Below are positions 25,154 to 34,216 of a DNA stretch of 64,000 bases, in pieces. The first letter of the stretch is position 1. Every line of letters starts with the position of its first letter. Source of the stretch: Candidatus Bilophila faecipullorum (lineage in GTDB: Bacteria > Desulfobacterota > Desulfovibrionia > Desulfovibrionales > Desulfovibrionaceae). The stretch is taken from assembly GCA_944326695.1 (NCBI GenBank), contig CALVEZ010000003.1:62001-126000 (forward strand). Direction: 5' to 3'. The notes below the pieces were generated by a model. That model worked only from the letters and a program-made list of their open reading frames with translations, did not search any database and was not told where the DNA came from. The translations under genes and the position numbers were made by a program.

Positions 25154-26595
25154 AAAAACAGCATCATATCGCGGCCGGACAGACCTCCGGCCGCCTCTGG
25201 CGCGGCCTCGTGGCCCTGACTCTCGCCCTGACCCTCTTCTTTCAGGGCGTGATTCCGGCCGGGGCCGCGCTTTTCGGCAGTTTCGGCGTCAAAGACGAAA
25301 AGGAACTCGGACGCCAGTTCGACGTTCTCGTCCGTTCCCGCCTACCCCTTGTGGAAGACCCCGAAATCAAGGGATACATCCAGTCCATCGTGGACAAGCT
25401 GGTCAAGACCTTCCCGCCCCAGCCCTTCCCCTTCACCGCCAACGTGCTGCTGCACAACAGCATGAACGCCTTTGCCGTCCCTGGCGGCTACGTTTTCGTG
25501 CACACCGGGCTCATCATGCAGCTTGAGCACGAATCCGAGCTTGCGGGCGTGCTGGCCCACGAACTGGCCCACGTGACGCAGCGCCACATCGCCAGCCGCA
25601 TGGAACGGGCGCAGACCGTGACCGCTGCGAGCATCGTGGGCGCGCTCGCGGCCGCCCTGCTCGGCGGCGGGCAGGGCACCGGCGCAATGATGGCCGGGAG
25701 CATGGCCGCGGGACAGGCCGCCATGCTCAACTACAGCCGCATGGACGAAACCGAGGCGGATCAGATAGGGCTGCAATACCTCACGGCGGCGGGCTACAGG
25801 CCGCAGGGCCTGCAAGGGGCCTTCGAGAAAATCCGGCGCAAGCAGTGGGCGACGGGCATCGACATCCCGGAATACCTCTCCACCCACCCGGACGTGGGCG
25901 GCCGCATCAACGAAATCCACGCCCGCATTCAGGGCCTGTCCACCGCCATGCGCAACCGCAAGGACGACGACGCCCGCTTCAACCGCGTCAAAACGCTCAT
26001 CTGGGCGCGCTACGGCGAGCCCGAGCCCGCGGCCCGCTTTTTCGCGCAGCGCGCCGGGGGCAAGAAGCCGGACTGCCTCGCCTTCATGGGGCAGGGCATC
26101 CTCGCGGAACGCCGCAACCAGATCAGGGAGGCGGACGCCGCCTTTGCCAAGGCGCTGGCCTGCGCACCCAACGACGCGCTGGTCGTGCGCGAAGCCGGGC
26201 GTTTCTACTACAACAAGGGCGACGCCCGCGCCGCTCAGACGCTTCTGCGCGCGCTCACGCTCGATCCAAACGACATCATGGCCCAGTTCTTCTACGCCCG
26301 CCTGCTCGACGGCAGCGGCGACAAGCGTTCCGCGCACAAATACTACCGCGAGATACTGCGCCACCTGCCTCAAGACTCCGAAGTCCATTACTATTATGGC
26401 CGCTCCCTCGGTGAGGCCGGGCAGGTTTTCGACGCCTACCTCCACCTCGCCTACAGCGCCCTCTACCAGAACGACAAGCGCAAGACGGAAAGCTGGCTCA
26501 AGCAGGCCAGGCCCCTTGCCCACACGCCGGACGAGCAAAAACGCCTCAAGCGCTTCGAGGACATCTACGAAGAACGCCGGGCCGTCTGGAAATAG
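25138..26595 (+). CDS. M48 zinc metalloprotease with TPR repeats (BepA-like)
   Basis: 485 residues. An N-terminal membrane/signal segment (LVALTLALTLFFQGVIPAGAA), then an M48 protease domain with the zinc motif HELAHVTQRH near residue 140 and the third ligand in DETEADQIGLQYL, followed by C-terminal TPR-like helices from about residue 290. This is the BepA/YfgC architecture: a periplasmic protease-chaperone that checks outer-membrane protein assembly. Translation is probably coupled to cysS, which it overlaps by 16 bp. TamA and TamB elsewhere in the window act in the same process. Confidence 0.9.
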   Translation: MGYYLKKQHHIAAGQTSGRLWRGLVALTLALTLFFQGVIPAGAALFGSFGVKDEKELGRQFDVLVRSRLPLVEDPEIKGYIQSIVDKLVKTFPPQPFPFTANVLLHNSMNAFAVPGGYVFVHTGLIMQLEHESELAGVLAHELAHVTQRHIASRMERAQTVTAASIVGALAAALLGGGQGTGAMMAGSMAAGQAAMLNYSRMDETEADQIGLQYLTAAGYRPQGLQGAFEKIRRKQWATGIDIPEYLSTHPDVGGRINEIHARIQGLSTAMRNRKDDDARFNRVKTLIWARYGEPEPAARFFAQRAGGKKPDCLAFMGQGILAERRNQIREADAAFAKALACAPNDALVVREAGRFYYNKGDARAAQTLLRALTLDPNDIMAQFFYARLLDGSGDKRSAHKYYREILRHLPQDSEVHYYYGRSLGEAGQVFDAYLHLAYSALYQNDKRKTESWLKQARPLAHTPDEQKRLKRFEDIYEERRAVWK

Positions 26596-26597
26596 CC

Positions 26598-26619
26598 GCC
26601 TCCCCGCTGCTCGGGAGGC
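26598..26619. terminator. Hairpin between convergent genes
   Basis: GCCTCCC pairs with GGGAGGC around an 8-nt loop just after the M48 stop and before the 3' end of the LuxR gene. It may serve both directions; no strong T-tract. Confidence 0.5.
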
Positions 26620-26653
26620 CGGAGACGGCAATGACGGGGACAGGACGGGCCCG

Positions 26654-28333
26654 TCAGCCGGGATAGTTGAAATCCCGCAGGTTGGCGCGGCCCCGGATGC
26701 CCAGCTTGCGGTAGATGCGTCGCAAATGAACGCGCAGCGTCGTCTCGCTGATGTTCAGACGCAGGCTGATTTCCAGATTCTTCATGCCCGTGCCCACCAG
26801 TTCGGCGACTTCCCGCTCCCGGGGCGTCAACGGCTCCAGCGGATCGGCGGGCGGCAGATTGCCCAAAAAGACCAGACGCTCATTCCTTGCCGTCGCTTTC
26901 GGATCGAGCAGCCGGATGAGCGGCTCCCGCACAAGGTAGATGCAGAAAAGGGCCGCAATGGAAAAAAGCGTCAGGAGGTGCATGAACAGGGCATGGGACC
27001 CGAGAAAACGGTTGTTGATGCTTTCGGCTACCATCCACAGCAGATAGCTGCCCGCCGAGCCGAGCAGCGTGACCAGCACAAGGGACCGTGAAACCGTGCG
27101 GAAAAGAAAATTGCTGCGCTCAAAAAAACAGTGCAGGATGTACAGCGCGAACGCCGCGCACAGGCCCGCCGCGAAATGCATGAGGTAAAAAGGCAGGGAA
27201 TTGAACGGCGGCGTGGGCAGGACCGAGGTCAAAAGCGTGCCGCAGCCGAAGAGCGAGAGGCCGAGCATGGGCACAAGCAAATGATGCCCGGGAAAAAAGG
27301 CGAGGAACGCCGCCGCCAGAAAGGCTCCGGACGCCTGCCCGGACAGGCTCACAAACACATGCTGCTGCAAGGGTGGACTGGACAGTTGCCGGATGCAGAT
27401 CAGAGGGCAGCCGGACGAGAAGTCGAGCAGTTGCTGCAATCCGTAGAACACGGGAAAAAGGAAGAACACCAGAAGGCCGTTGCCCGACTTGGAAAGCGCG
27501 CCCAAAAGCGACACGCGGTGCAGCAGCAGGTTGCGCAGGAAAACCCCGCGCATCCGCGTGCTGAAGAGGCGCTGGCGGCGATGCCGACTGACCCGGCGCA
27601 GGAGGTCGTCCCTCGGAGGGACGGCGAAAAAGAGCAGCGGCACCGCCAGCATGGGCAGGAGGATGCGGAGGCGTCCGAGCGTCTGTACCGGCGCTTCATC
27701 AAGCAGGAGGGCCAGCACGGCGCTTGAGCACAGCGTGAAGGCGTAGGCCAGACAGCCCCACGCCCCGGGAAGCAGCGCGATGAGCACAAACCAGACAAGC
27801 CCGAAAAGCGCCGAGGTCGTGCCCAGTATCCACGGATAGAGGGTGTGGAAGGAGGACGGCATGAACAGGGACGCCAGCCCAGCCAGGGCAATGGCCGCCC
27901 CCTGCACCAGCATCAGGGGAAACATGATATACAGGCGCTCCCCCGTCTGGGGCGACATGAGCGCCGCCTCATGGCCGGGGGCTTCCCACGCCCGGGCATT
28001 CTTTTCCATCGGGAAGGCCAGAAAAAGCCGCTCGATCAGGGGACAGAGAAGCAACAGCATGAGGATTTTGAAAAAAACGATCCCCGAAAACGTTTCCAGC
28101 CCCTCGGAGGAGCCGGGTTGACCTAAAATCCGTGTGTAGTCGCGCAGCCAAAGGGAATGCATGGAGGGCAGCCAGTCCCATCCCGCGGACAGAGCAAATC
28201 CGAGCGCTGTGGCCAGCGCCCGTATGAAGAGGGTTATCCGAAGCTTCCCGGAAGCGGACGCATCCGGAGAAAGGGCGTCCGAGGCCGGGCGTTCGGCACT
28301 CAAGGGTTCCTGTTGTTTCATTATGGCATCCAT
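26654..28333 (-). CDS. LuxR-family regulator with multi-pass membrane sensor
   Basis: 559 residues. About 12 hydrophobic segments fill residues 30-480 (for example LFIRALATALGFALSAGWDWL, MFPLMLVQGAAIALAGLASLF), in an MFS-like layout. The last 65 residues are a LuxR/NarL DNA-binding domain: LTPREREVAELVGTGMKNLEISLRLNISETTLRVHLRRIYRKLG. No receiver or kinase domain is present, so a membrane module seems to sense directly and the tail binds DNA. Start at 28333 or at the ATG 12 nt downstream is uncertain because neither has a clear ribosome site. It converges on the M48 protease gene; target genes unknown. Confidence 0.8.
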   Translation of the reverse strand: MDAIMKQQEPLSAERPASDALSPDASASGKLRITLFIRALATALGFALSAGWDWLPSMHSLWLRDYTRILGQPGSSEGLETFSGIVFFKILMLLLLCPLIERLFLAFPMEKNARAWEAPGHEAALMSPQTGERLYIMFPLMLVQGAAIALAGLASLFMPSSFHTLYPWILGTTSALFGLVWFVLIALLPGAWGCLAYAFTLCSSAVLALLLDEAPVQTLGRLRILLPMLAVPLLFFAVPPRDDLLRRVSRHRRQRLFSTRMRGVFLRNLLLHRVSLLGALSKSGNGLLVFFLFPVFYGLQQLLDFSSGCPLICIRQLSSPPLQQHVFVSLSGQASGAFLAAAFLAFFPGHHLLVPMLGLSLFGCGTLLTSVLPTPPFNSLPFYLMHFAAGLCAAFALYILHCFFERSNFLFRTVSRSLVLVTLLGSAGSYLLWMVAESINNRFLGSHALFMHLLTLFSIAALFCIYLVREPLIRLLDPKATARNERLVFLGNLPPADPLEPLTPREREVAELVGTGMKNLEISLRLNISETTLRVHLRRIYRKLGIRGRANLRDFNYPG

Positions 28334-28681
28334 CGTTGGTATAGAGGCGTTTTGGAACGCAGGCCCCGGGACGGTTTTCCATCCTCGGCGCTCTCTTTCC
28401 CAAGTCGCCCGGACCCAACCGCCGGGCGCACGTTTTCCCCTTCACCCCGCCCCTTTTCCTATGGATGGGACGAAGCGACGCGCGCTCCCGCGCTTTCCAG
28501 GGATTCCCCCACTGAACTACGTGCGGATAGCCTGTACCACAGCACAAGAAACCGCAAAAATCAACATATAATCTATATTCAATTTTCTATTTACCAATCG
28601 GCCTTCATTCGGGTATGCAACGCCTGAAACGACGCGCCTCCCAAAGGCCTCCCCCATTTTCGCCATGCCAAAGGACTTGCC
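28334..28681. other. Intergenic region upstream of two divergent genes
   Basis: 348 bp. AT-rich at 28550-28610, probably promoter sequence, but no confident hexamer pair. Two GTTTTCC-centred units at about 28376 and 28433 repeat the near-60-nt spacing seen in other gaps. Confidence 0.35.
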
Positions 28682-29200
28682 GTGAAACCCCTTCCCCCGC
28701 CCGACGCCCTTAATACGGCCTCCATGTTCGGCCCTTCCCTCCCGGAGGGGCTGCGGCTGTGCGCCAGCCGCCTGCGCCTGCGCTGGAGACTGCTGCTTCC
28801 CCTTTCGCTCTTCTTTTTTCTGGCCGGGGGCGTGGGGCTGTTCATCCATGCCAATAACCGCCCCGATCTGCCGCTGCTGGAAAAACGCTTCCGCCTGCTC
28901 ATGACGTGGACGCTCCCCGAAGTGCATTGCGACGAGGTGCGTCTGTCCGGCCTGCGCCGCAAGGGGGATCAATGGCTCGCCACCTACCGCTTCCTCGTTT
29001 CGGCCACGCAGGGCTCGGAAGCGTCGCCCGCCATCCGCGCCCTGCTGAACCGCCGCTTCCCCGAATGCGGCCCCCTGCTCTTTGAAAGAGGGAAGGCCTG
29101 CACCGTCGAGGAACGGGTGCTTTTCGTTCCCGTCCCCGTGCATGGGCTGGTGCCGGAAAGCGTCCTGCGCGATCACCCCGATCTCCTGTCCCAGATGTGA
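28682..29200 (+). CDS. Hypothetical single-pass membrane protein
   Basis: 172 residues from a GTG at 28682 with AAAGGA 6 nt upstream. A basic cytoplasmic part is followed by one membrane helix (LLLPLSLFFFLAGGVGLFIHA, about residues 38-58) and a soluble extracytoplasmic part containing two or three cysteines (EVHCDEVRL, FPECGPLL, KACTVEER). Family not recognised and function not predictable. It is divergent from the LuxR regulator and could be its target, but that is only position. Confidence 0.6.
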   Translation: MKPLPPPDALNTASMFGPSLPEGLRLCASRLRLRWRLLLPLSLFFFLAGGVGLFIHANNRPDLPLLEKRFRLLMTWTLPEVHCDEVRLSGLRRKGDQWLATYRFLVSATQGSEASPAIRALLNRRFPECGPLLFERGKACTVEERVLFVPVPVHGLVPESVLRDHPDLLSQM

Positions 29201-29374
29201 GGCCGAAACCCGGCGCGCGGGCCGGGCGACCTTGGCCGCGAAAGATCAGGCCGCTCCACCGGCGGGCCGGATCGTTCTTTTCAGGAGGCCCCACGCCCTC
29301 GCACGATGCCCTGCCGCCTCCTCATCCCTGCGGGGCACACGCGGCGTTGCAACGGCGTAGCCCCACGCGCGGCT

Positions 29375-30184
29375 TCAGGCCAGTATGAGAGGGGCCCAGC
29401 GTTCCAGTTCGCGGCGTACCTCCTTCCATTCCGGCAAAAGCCGGTCCAGAACAGCGTAATAGCGCTTGCTGTGGTTATGCTCCCGCAAATGAGCGATTTC
29501 GTGCAGGAGGACGTAATCAAGGCAGCGGGGCGGGGCCTTGACGAGCTGCGTGTTCAACGTCAGCACGCCGTTTCCCGTACAGCTTCCCCAGCGGCGGCGC
29601 ATGACCCGTACCCGCCAGACCGGTGGGACCGCGAGCCACGGGATGGAGGGACAGAGCGCGTCCATCCTCTGCGCTATGCGTCGTGCGATCTCTTCCCGAT
29701 ACCAGAGGAAAAGCTGGCGGCGCACCGTCTCGGCATCGGCTGAGCGCACCCGCAGGCGCAGCATCCTCTTGGCCGCATCGTCCTCCAGCACGGCCCTTTC
29801 CCCGTCCGGAAAAAACGCGTCCCCGCCCGGCAGGGCAAGCTCAAGGCGGTAGCATTCCCCCCATACCAGATGTTCTTCCCCGGCGGCGTAGGCCGGAGGC
29901 CGCACGGGGGGACGGCTTTTGACGTCGCGCAGATGGCGGGCGATCCAGTCTCCCCGCGAGGTCACGGCGGCGAAAGCCTGCATCCCTGCGGCGCGCGGCG
30001 GCAGAAGCACTTGGACCTCGCCCTCCCGGGTCACTCTGATGGCCGTGCGCCTGCGGCGGGGCGATCCGCGGCGGATGACGAACTCAATGATCTCGCCCTT
30101 CCACACCACGCGATGGACCTCAGTACGTTCTTCCCGCGCCGCCCCTGCGATAGCCGCCTGCTTCACCTCACGCTCCTTGCCCAC
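29375..30184 (-). CDS. YgjP/SprT-like zinc metallopeptidase (DUF45)
   Basis: 269 residues. The hallmark VLLHEIAHLREHNHSKRYY (HExxH plus downstream His) sits near residue 225, preceded by RWGSCTGNGVLTLN, the signature of the YgjP/DUF45 branch of gluzincins. No signal peptide, so cytoplasmic. The N-terminal 35 residues are poorly conserved and the true start may be later. It begins 9 bp after the chloride channel gene on the same strand, so it is probably co-transcribed. Confidence 0.85.
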   Translation of the reverse strand: MGKEREVKQAAIAGAAREERTEVHRVVWKGEIIEFVIRRGSPRRRRTAIRVTREGEVQVLLPPRAAGMQAFAAVTSRGDWIARHLRDVKSRPPVRPPAYAAGEEHLVWGECYRLELALPGGDAFFPDGERAVLEDDAAKRMLRLRVRSADAETVRRQLFLWYREEIARRIAQRMDALCPSIPWLAVPPVWRVRVMRRRWGSCTGNGVLTLNTQLVKAPPRCLDYVLLHEIAHLREHNHSKRYYAVLDRLLPEWKEVRRELERWAPLILA

Positions 30185-30193
30185 GCCAACCGC

Positions 30194-31513
30194 CTAGAGC
30201 CGTATCCTCGCCTTGAGGGAATCGTAAATCGGAGGGCAGCGCAGGCCGTTCGCCACAGCCGCGGCCACATACCCCGCCAGCAGACTCCCGGGCAGGCAGG
30301 TATAGGCCCCCGACATTTCCGTCACCAGCGCGATGCCCGTCAACGGGGCGCGCACCGTGGCCGCGAAATAGGCCACCATGCCGAAAAGCACCCACGGCTG
30401 CGCGATGTCCGGCGAGAGCATCCCCGCCGGAGAAAAAACCGCCACGCCAAGCTCGGCCCACGTGCGGCCCCAGAGCGCGCCGAGGCAGAGGATGGGCATG
30501 AGCAGGCCGCCGGGTATGGCGGCGACCGTACTGTACTGCGCAAAAAGGTATTTGAGGACAAGCAGAAGCACCAGCGCCCCGATAGCCACGGGCTTCTCGC
30601 CCACAAAAATGATCAGGTTCTCGCCGCCTCCCACGAGCAGCGGCAGGAAAAGCGCGGCCAGCCCCGCGAACAGAAGCGGCGGCAGGGCCCGCCAATGATC
30701 CGGTATGAGCGTCTGCCGCGCTTCGACATCGTGAAGCCAGAGGAGCGTATGGTTGTACATCACCCCGAGCACGCCGAAGAAGAGCCCCTGTGCGGCCACA
30801 ATCCAGAAATCCGCCAGCGCCGGCGTGACGAAGGAGGCGAAAGGAAGGATGCGCCCCATGCCGAAGACGCCGAAAACCATGATGTGCGCGCCGATGGCCG
30901 CAGTACAGGCGATGACGATGAGCGACGGGACGCGGGGGCAGCGCATTTCCTCGAACGCGAAAAGCACGCCCGCCACGGGTGCGCCGAAGGCCGCTGCCAG
31001 CCCGGCCACAGCACCGGCCACGACATAGGGATTCTCGGTCAGCAGGCGCTCCTCCCCGCCCGGACGCCACAGCGCATCGAAGCCCGCGCCCACAGCGCCG
31101 CCCATCTGGATGCTCGGCCCCTCGCGGCCCAACGCGAGGCCGCCGAAAAGCGCAAGCCAGCTTCCGGCAAACTTGGCCAGCAGCACCCGCCACCAGCGGA
31201 AGGTAAGGCGTCCTTTGAGCGCAAGTTCGGTCTGCGGGATGCCCGAGCCGCTGATCATGGGCTCGACGCGCACGATCCAGCGCAGGCCCCACGCGAGGGC
31301 GACCAGCACGCCGAACCAGAACGGGACCAGCCACAGCGAAACGTGCCACCCGTCCAGCCACAAGGCCGTGCGCGCCGCCACATGATCGTGGGACAGCCGC
31401 AGCAGGCCGACCACGCCTCCAGCCGCCAGCCCCGTGACCAGACCGCGCCACGCCAGAACGGGCAAGGTCGGAGAGGAGGGCGTCGGCGCATCAGGCGCGG
31501 GAAGGACGGGCAT
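30194..31513 (-). CDS. CLC-type chloride/proton antiporter
   Basis: 439-residue membrane protein. Chloride-filter motifs are present: GSGIPQTE near residue 90, GREGPSIQMGG near 130 (gating glutamate) and GGLLMPIL near 340. The internal proton glutamate in LFAFEEMR and the tyrosine of PPIYDSL are also kept, so it should exchange Cl- for H+ rather than be a passive channel. Such proteins aid acid tolerance or osmotic balance. ATG 31513 has AAGGAG 8 nt upstream; an open extension to 31555 is unlikely. Divergent from the DsrE gene. Confidence 0.92.
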   Translation of the reverse strand: MPVLPAPDAPTPSSPTLPVLAWRGLVTGLAAGGVVGLLRLSHDHVAARTALWLDGWHVSLWLVPFWFGVLVALAWGLRWIVRVEPMISGSGIPQTELALKGRLTFRWWRVLLAKFAGSWLALFGGLALGREGPSIQMGGAVGAGFDALWRPGGEERLLTENPYVVAGAVAGLAAAFGAPVAGVLFAFEEMRCPRVPSLIVIACTAAIGAHIMVFGVFGMGRILPFASFVTPALADFWIVAAQGLFFGVLGVMYNHTLLWLHDVEARQTLIPDHWRALPPLLFAGLAALFLPLLVGGGENLIIFVGEKPVAIGALVLLLVLKYLFAQYSTVAAIPGGLLMPILCLGALWGRTWAELGVAVFSPAGMLSPDIAQPWVLFGMVAYFAATVRAPLTGIALVTEMSGAYTCLPGSLLAGYVAAAVANGLRCPPIYDSLKARIRL

Positions 31514-31631
31514 GAGCGAAACTCCTTGAGTGTTTACCAGCGCGGCCACGGGCAAAGACCCCGAAGGCCCGCAAAAGCATCATGCGAAAAAAGCCGCTCC
31601 TTTGATACTATTTATTCTGTATTGCCATCGG

Positions 31632-31637
31632 TATAAT
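31632..31637 (+). promoter_or_regulatory. Candidate -10 box of the DsrE gene
   Basis: Perfect TATAAT 70 bp before the DsrE ATG, in a locally AT-rich divergent region. No good -35 hexamer lies at standard distance. Confidence 0.35.
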
Positions 31638-31706
31638 TATCCTTTACTCCTTCGACAAGGTAACCAAACCCCAGCCGGGCCGCGGCCCGCCCACAAGGAG
31701 ACAACC

Positions 31707-32054
31707 ATGAATTATGATCTGCTGGTCCACGTGGATTTGCCCGACGAAGCGCGCTTCGCCATGGCCCTCGGCAACATCAACAACTATCTGGCGGCACTCC
31801 CCGGCGAAAGCTGCCGCATCGTCCTGCTCGCCAACGGCGGCGCGGCTCCATTCCTCGCCAGCAAGGACAACGCCCAGACCGAAACCATCCAGAAGCTGGC
31901 CGAAGCCGGGGTTTCCTTCCGCGTCTGCGCCAACGCCATGAAGAAAGTTCCCCTCACCAAAGAGGACCTCCTGCCCTGCGCCGAAGTCGTGCCTGCGGGC
32001 GTCGTGGAAATCGTGCGCCTCCAGCGCGAGGGCTTCGCCTACATCAAACCGTAA
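31707..32054 (+). CDS. DsrE-family small protein
   Basis: 115 residues with the DsrE/DsrF-like Rossmann pattern (YDLLVHVDLP, CRIVLLANGGAAPFL, VSFRVCANAMKKVPL, VVPAGVVEIVRLQREGFAYIKP). The cysteine in FRVCANAM is at the position used for sulfur transfer in relatives. DsrE proteins take part in sulfur relay or in small-molecule binding; without partners nearby a precise role cannot be given. ATG 31707 follows AAGGAG. A rho-independent-like terminator follows at 32077. Confidence 0.85.
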   Translation: MNYDLLVHVDLPDEARFAMALGNINNYLAALPGESCRIVLLANGGAAPFLASKDNAQTETIQKLAEAGVSFRVCANAMKKVPLTKEDLLPCAEVVPAGVVEIVRLQREGFAYIKP

Positions 32055-32076
32055 TGACGGCCTTTTCGTGGTAGAG

Positions 32077-32104
32077 GGAGCCCCGCGCGGGCTCCTTCCC
32101 TTTT
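32077..32104 (+). terminator. Terminator of the DsrE gene
   Basis: GGAGCCC/GGGCTCC stem with a CGCGC loop, then CTTCCCTTTT, 23 bp after the stop. Confidence 0.7.
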
Positions 32105-32241
32105 CACGCCCTTTCCGGCTAAAGACGGTCCGGCGCAAGGAAACGCCCCGGGCCTTGCCTCCGACACTGCGGCACGTTTCCCATGCGGGCGGTCCCTCCC
32201 CGTGAGGCCGAGTGGCTGACCTTTCCCGTGCGGACGCCCCT

Positions 32242-32327
32242 TTTCCGCCATGTGCAGGGTGTGCCCGCTTGCCCGCGAGGGCGAGCGCATTGTGACGCTC
32301 TTTCCCGCCATGTGCAGGGCGCGCCCG
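32242..32327 (+). repeat. Two-unit repeat with exact 60-nt period
   Basis: A 27-nt unit (TTTCCGCCATGTGCAGGG core) occurs at about 32241 and again exactly 60 nt later; 24 of 27 positions agree while the 33 nt between differ. The flanks (32174, 32221) have weaker TTTCCC-GCGG look-alikes. The whole gap 32105-32402 has no gene. Confidence 0.6.
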
Positions 32328-32402
32328 GCAACAAGACGTTTCCGGCACGGGAAACGCTCCCTCTTTCCCCGCTCTTTCCCACCTCAACCCTCCGCAAACG
32401 AC

Positions 32403-32723
32403 ATGGACAACTCTTTCAAGCAGGATTGGCGTTACGCGCAGGCCAACCGTGAAGCCCTGCTGACGCTCGGCGCCTACGCACTCTATTTCGTATGGTGGTA
32501 CGTCTGCGCCTACGGCCTCGGCAGCGGCGACCCCGACGACTACTCCTACATCCTCGGCCTTCCGGCGTGGTTCTTCACAAGCTGCATAGCGGGCTACCCG
32601 CTCTTGTCCGTCATCCTGTGGGTGATGGTGCGGCGCTGCTTCAAGGATATTCCGCTCGACGAGGAGGAACACCCCGCCGAGGGCACGGAAATCACCGATG
32701 AACGCCACCCGGAGGCCTTCTGA
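32403..32723 (+). CDS. YhdT-like small membrane partner of the pantothenate symporter
   Basis: 106 residues with two membrane helices (TLGAYALYFVWWYVCAYGLG and WFFTSCIAGYPLLSVILWVMV) and a charged tail, the DUF997/YhdT pattern. The gene lies directly upstream of panF and its stop shares a base with the panF start, the usual arrangement. It is thought to assist the Na+/pantothenate symporter; its precise function is unknown. Confidence 0.85.
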   Translation: MDNSFKQDWRYAQANREALLTLGAYALYFVWWYVCAYGLGSGDPDDYSYILGLPAWFFTSCIAGYPLLSVILWVMVRRCFKDIPLDEEEHPAEGTEITDERHPEAF

Positions 32724-34216
32724 TGACGCAACAGCTCAATACGCTCGTTCCGGTGGCGATCTATCTGGGCTTGTCCTTCCTTGCCGCGCTGTGGGCCCGC
32801 AACCAGTCCCACCGCGGCACGGACTCCGGCGGCTTCATCGAGGAATATTTCATCGGCAGCCGTTCCATGGGCGGCTTCGTGCTCGCCATGTCCATCATCG
32901 CCAGCTATACCAGCGCGAGCAGCTTTGTGGGCGGCCCGGGCGTGGCCTACAAGCTCGGGCTGAGCTGGGTGCTGCTGGCCATGATTCAGGTGCCCACCAC
33001 CTTCCTCACCCTCGGCGTGCTCGGCAAGCGTTTCGCCATCATGGCCCGCAAAACCCGGGCCGTGACCCTGACCGACTTTTTGCGCGCTCGCTACCGCAGC
33101 GACGCCGTGGTCATCCTCTGTTCCGTCGCCCTGCTCGTCTTCTTCATGGCGGCCATGCTCGCGCAGTTCATCGGCGGGGCGCGCCTTTTTCAGGCCGTGA
33201 CCGGCTATCCCTACACCGTCGGGCTGGCGCTCTTCGGCTTTACGGTCATCCTGTACACGGCGGTGGGCGGCTTCCGGGCCGTGGTGCTCACGGACGCCAT
33301 ACAGGGCATGGTCATGGTCTTCGCCTCGGTGGTGGTGCTCGTGGCGGTGGTGAACGCGGGCGGCGGCATGGAACGCTGCGTCGCCTCGCTCAAGGCCATC
33401 GATCCGGGGCTCATCACGCCCACCGGCCCCGGCGACGCCGTGCCGCAGCCGATGATCCTTTCCTTCTGGGTGCTCGTGGGGCTCGGCGTCCTCGGGCTGC
33501 CGCAAACGTCGCAGAAGTGCATGGGCTACAAGGACTCGCGCTCCATGCACGACGCCATGATCATGGGCACGTTGATCATCGGCTTTCTGCTTTTGTGCGT
33601 GCATCTGGCCGGGACGCTCGGCCGGGCGGTCATCCCCGATCTGCCCGCCGGGGACCTCGCCATGCCCACGCTGATCATGAAGCTGCTCTCGCCCTTCTGG
33701 GCGGGCGTCTTCATCGCCGGGCCGCTCGCGGCGATCATGTCCACGGTGGATTCCATGCTCCTCCTGGCTTCGGCGGCCATCATCAAGGACCTGTACATCC
33801 ATTACCGCCTCAAGGACGACGCCTCCCGCCTGACGCCCTCCCGCCTGCGTTCCCTGAGCCTCTGGTGCACCGGGGGCATCGGACTGGTCGTCTTCTTCGC
33901 GGCCATCGAGCCGCCGGACCTGCTCGTGTGGATCAACCTCTTCGCCTTCGGCGGCCTTGAAGCCGTCTTTCTGTGGCCCATCATCCTCGGCCTGTACTGG
34001 AAGGGGGCCAACGCCTCCGGCGCGGTGGCCTCCATCACGGCGGGCGTGGCCTGCTTCTTCGCCCTGAGTCTTCTGAAACCCGCGATGGGCGGCATCCACG
34101 CCATCGTCCCAACGGCACTCGTCGCCCTCGCCGCTTTCATCGTCGGGGCGAAGCTCGGAAGCCCGGCTTCGCCGGAAGTCATCCGCCTCTTCTGGGGAGG
34201 AAAAGAACGGCCGTAA
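32723..34216 (+). CDS. panF: Sodium/pantothenate symporter (SSS family)
   Basis: 497 residues, about 12-13 membrane helices. Sodium:solute symporter features include EYFIGSRSMGGFVLAMSIIASYTSASSF near the N-terminus, the LPQTSQKCMGYKDS segment and GPLAAIMSTVDSMLLLASAAIIKDLY, all matching PanF. Imports pantothenate for CoA synthesis. Coupled to the YhdT-like gene by a one-base overlap. A hairpin of CCCGT/ACGGG type follows at about 34223-34245 with no T-tract. Confidence 0.92.
   Translation: MTQQLNTLVPVAIYLGLSFLAALWARNQSHRGTDSGGFIEEYFIGSRSMGGFVLAMSIIASYTSASSFVGGPGVAYKLGLSWVLLAMIQVPTTFLTLGVLGKRFAIMARKTRAVTLTDFLRARYRSDAVVILCSVALLVFFMAAMLAQFIGGARLFQAVTGYPYTVGLALFGFTVILYTAVGGFRAVVLTDAIQGMVMVFASVVVLVAVVNAGGGMERCVASLKAIDPGLITPTGPGDAVPQPMILSFWVLVGLGVLGLPQTSQKCMGYKDSRSMHDAMIMGTLIIGFLLLCVHLAGTLGRAVIPDLPAGDLAMPTLIMKLLSPFWAGVFIAGPLAAIMSTVDSMLLLASAAIIKDLYIHYRLKDDASRLTPSRLRSLSLWCTGGIGLVVFFAAIEPPDLLVWINLFAFGGLEAVFLWPIILGLYWKGANASGAVASITAGVACFFALSLLKPAMGGIHAIVPTALVALAAFIVGAKLGSPASPEVIRLFWGGKERP

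Noticed and set aside
29870..31636. 588-codon plus-strand frame over the peptidase and CLC genes
   Set aside because: Antisense shadow of two well-supported membrane/enzyme genes.
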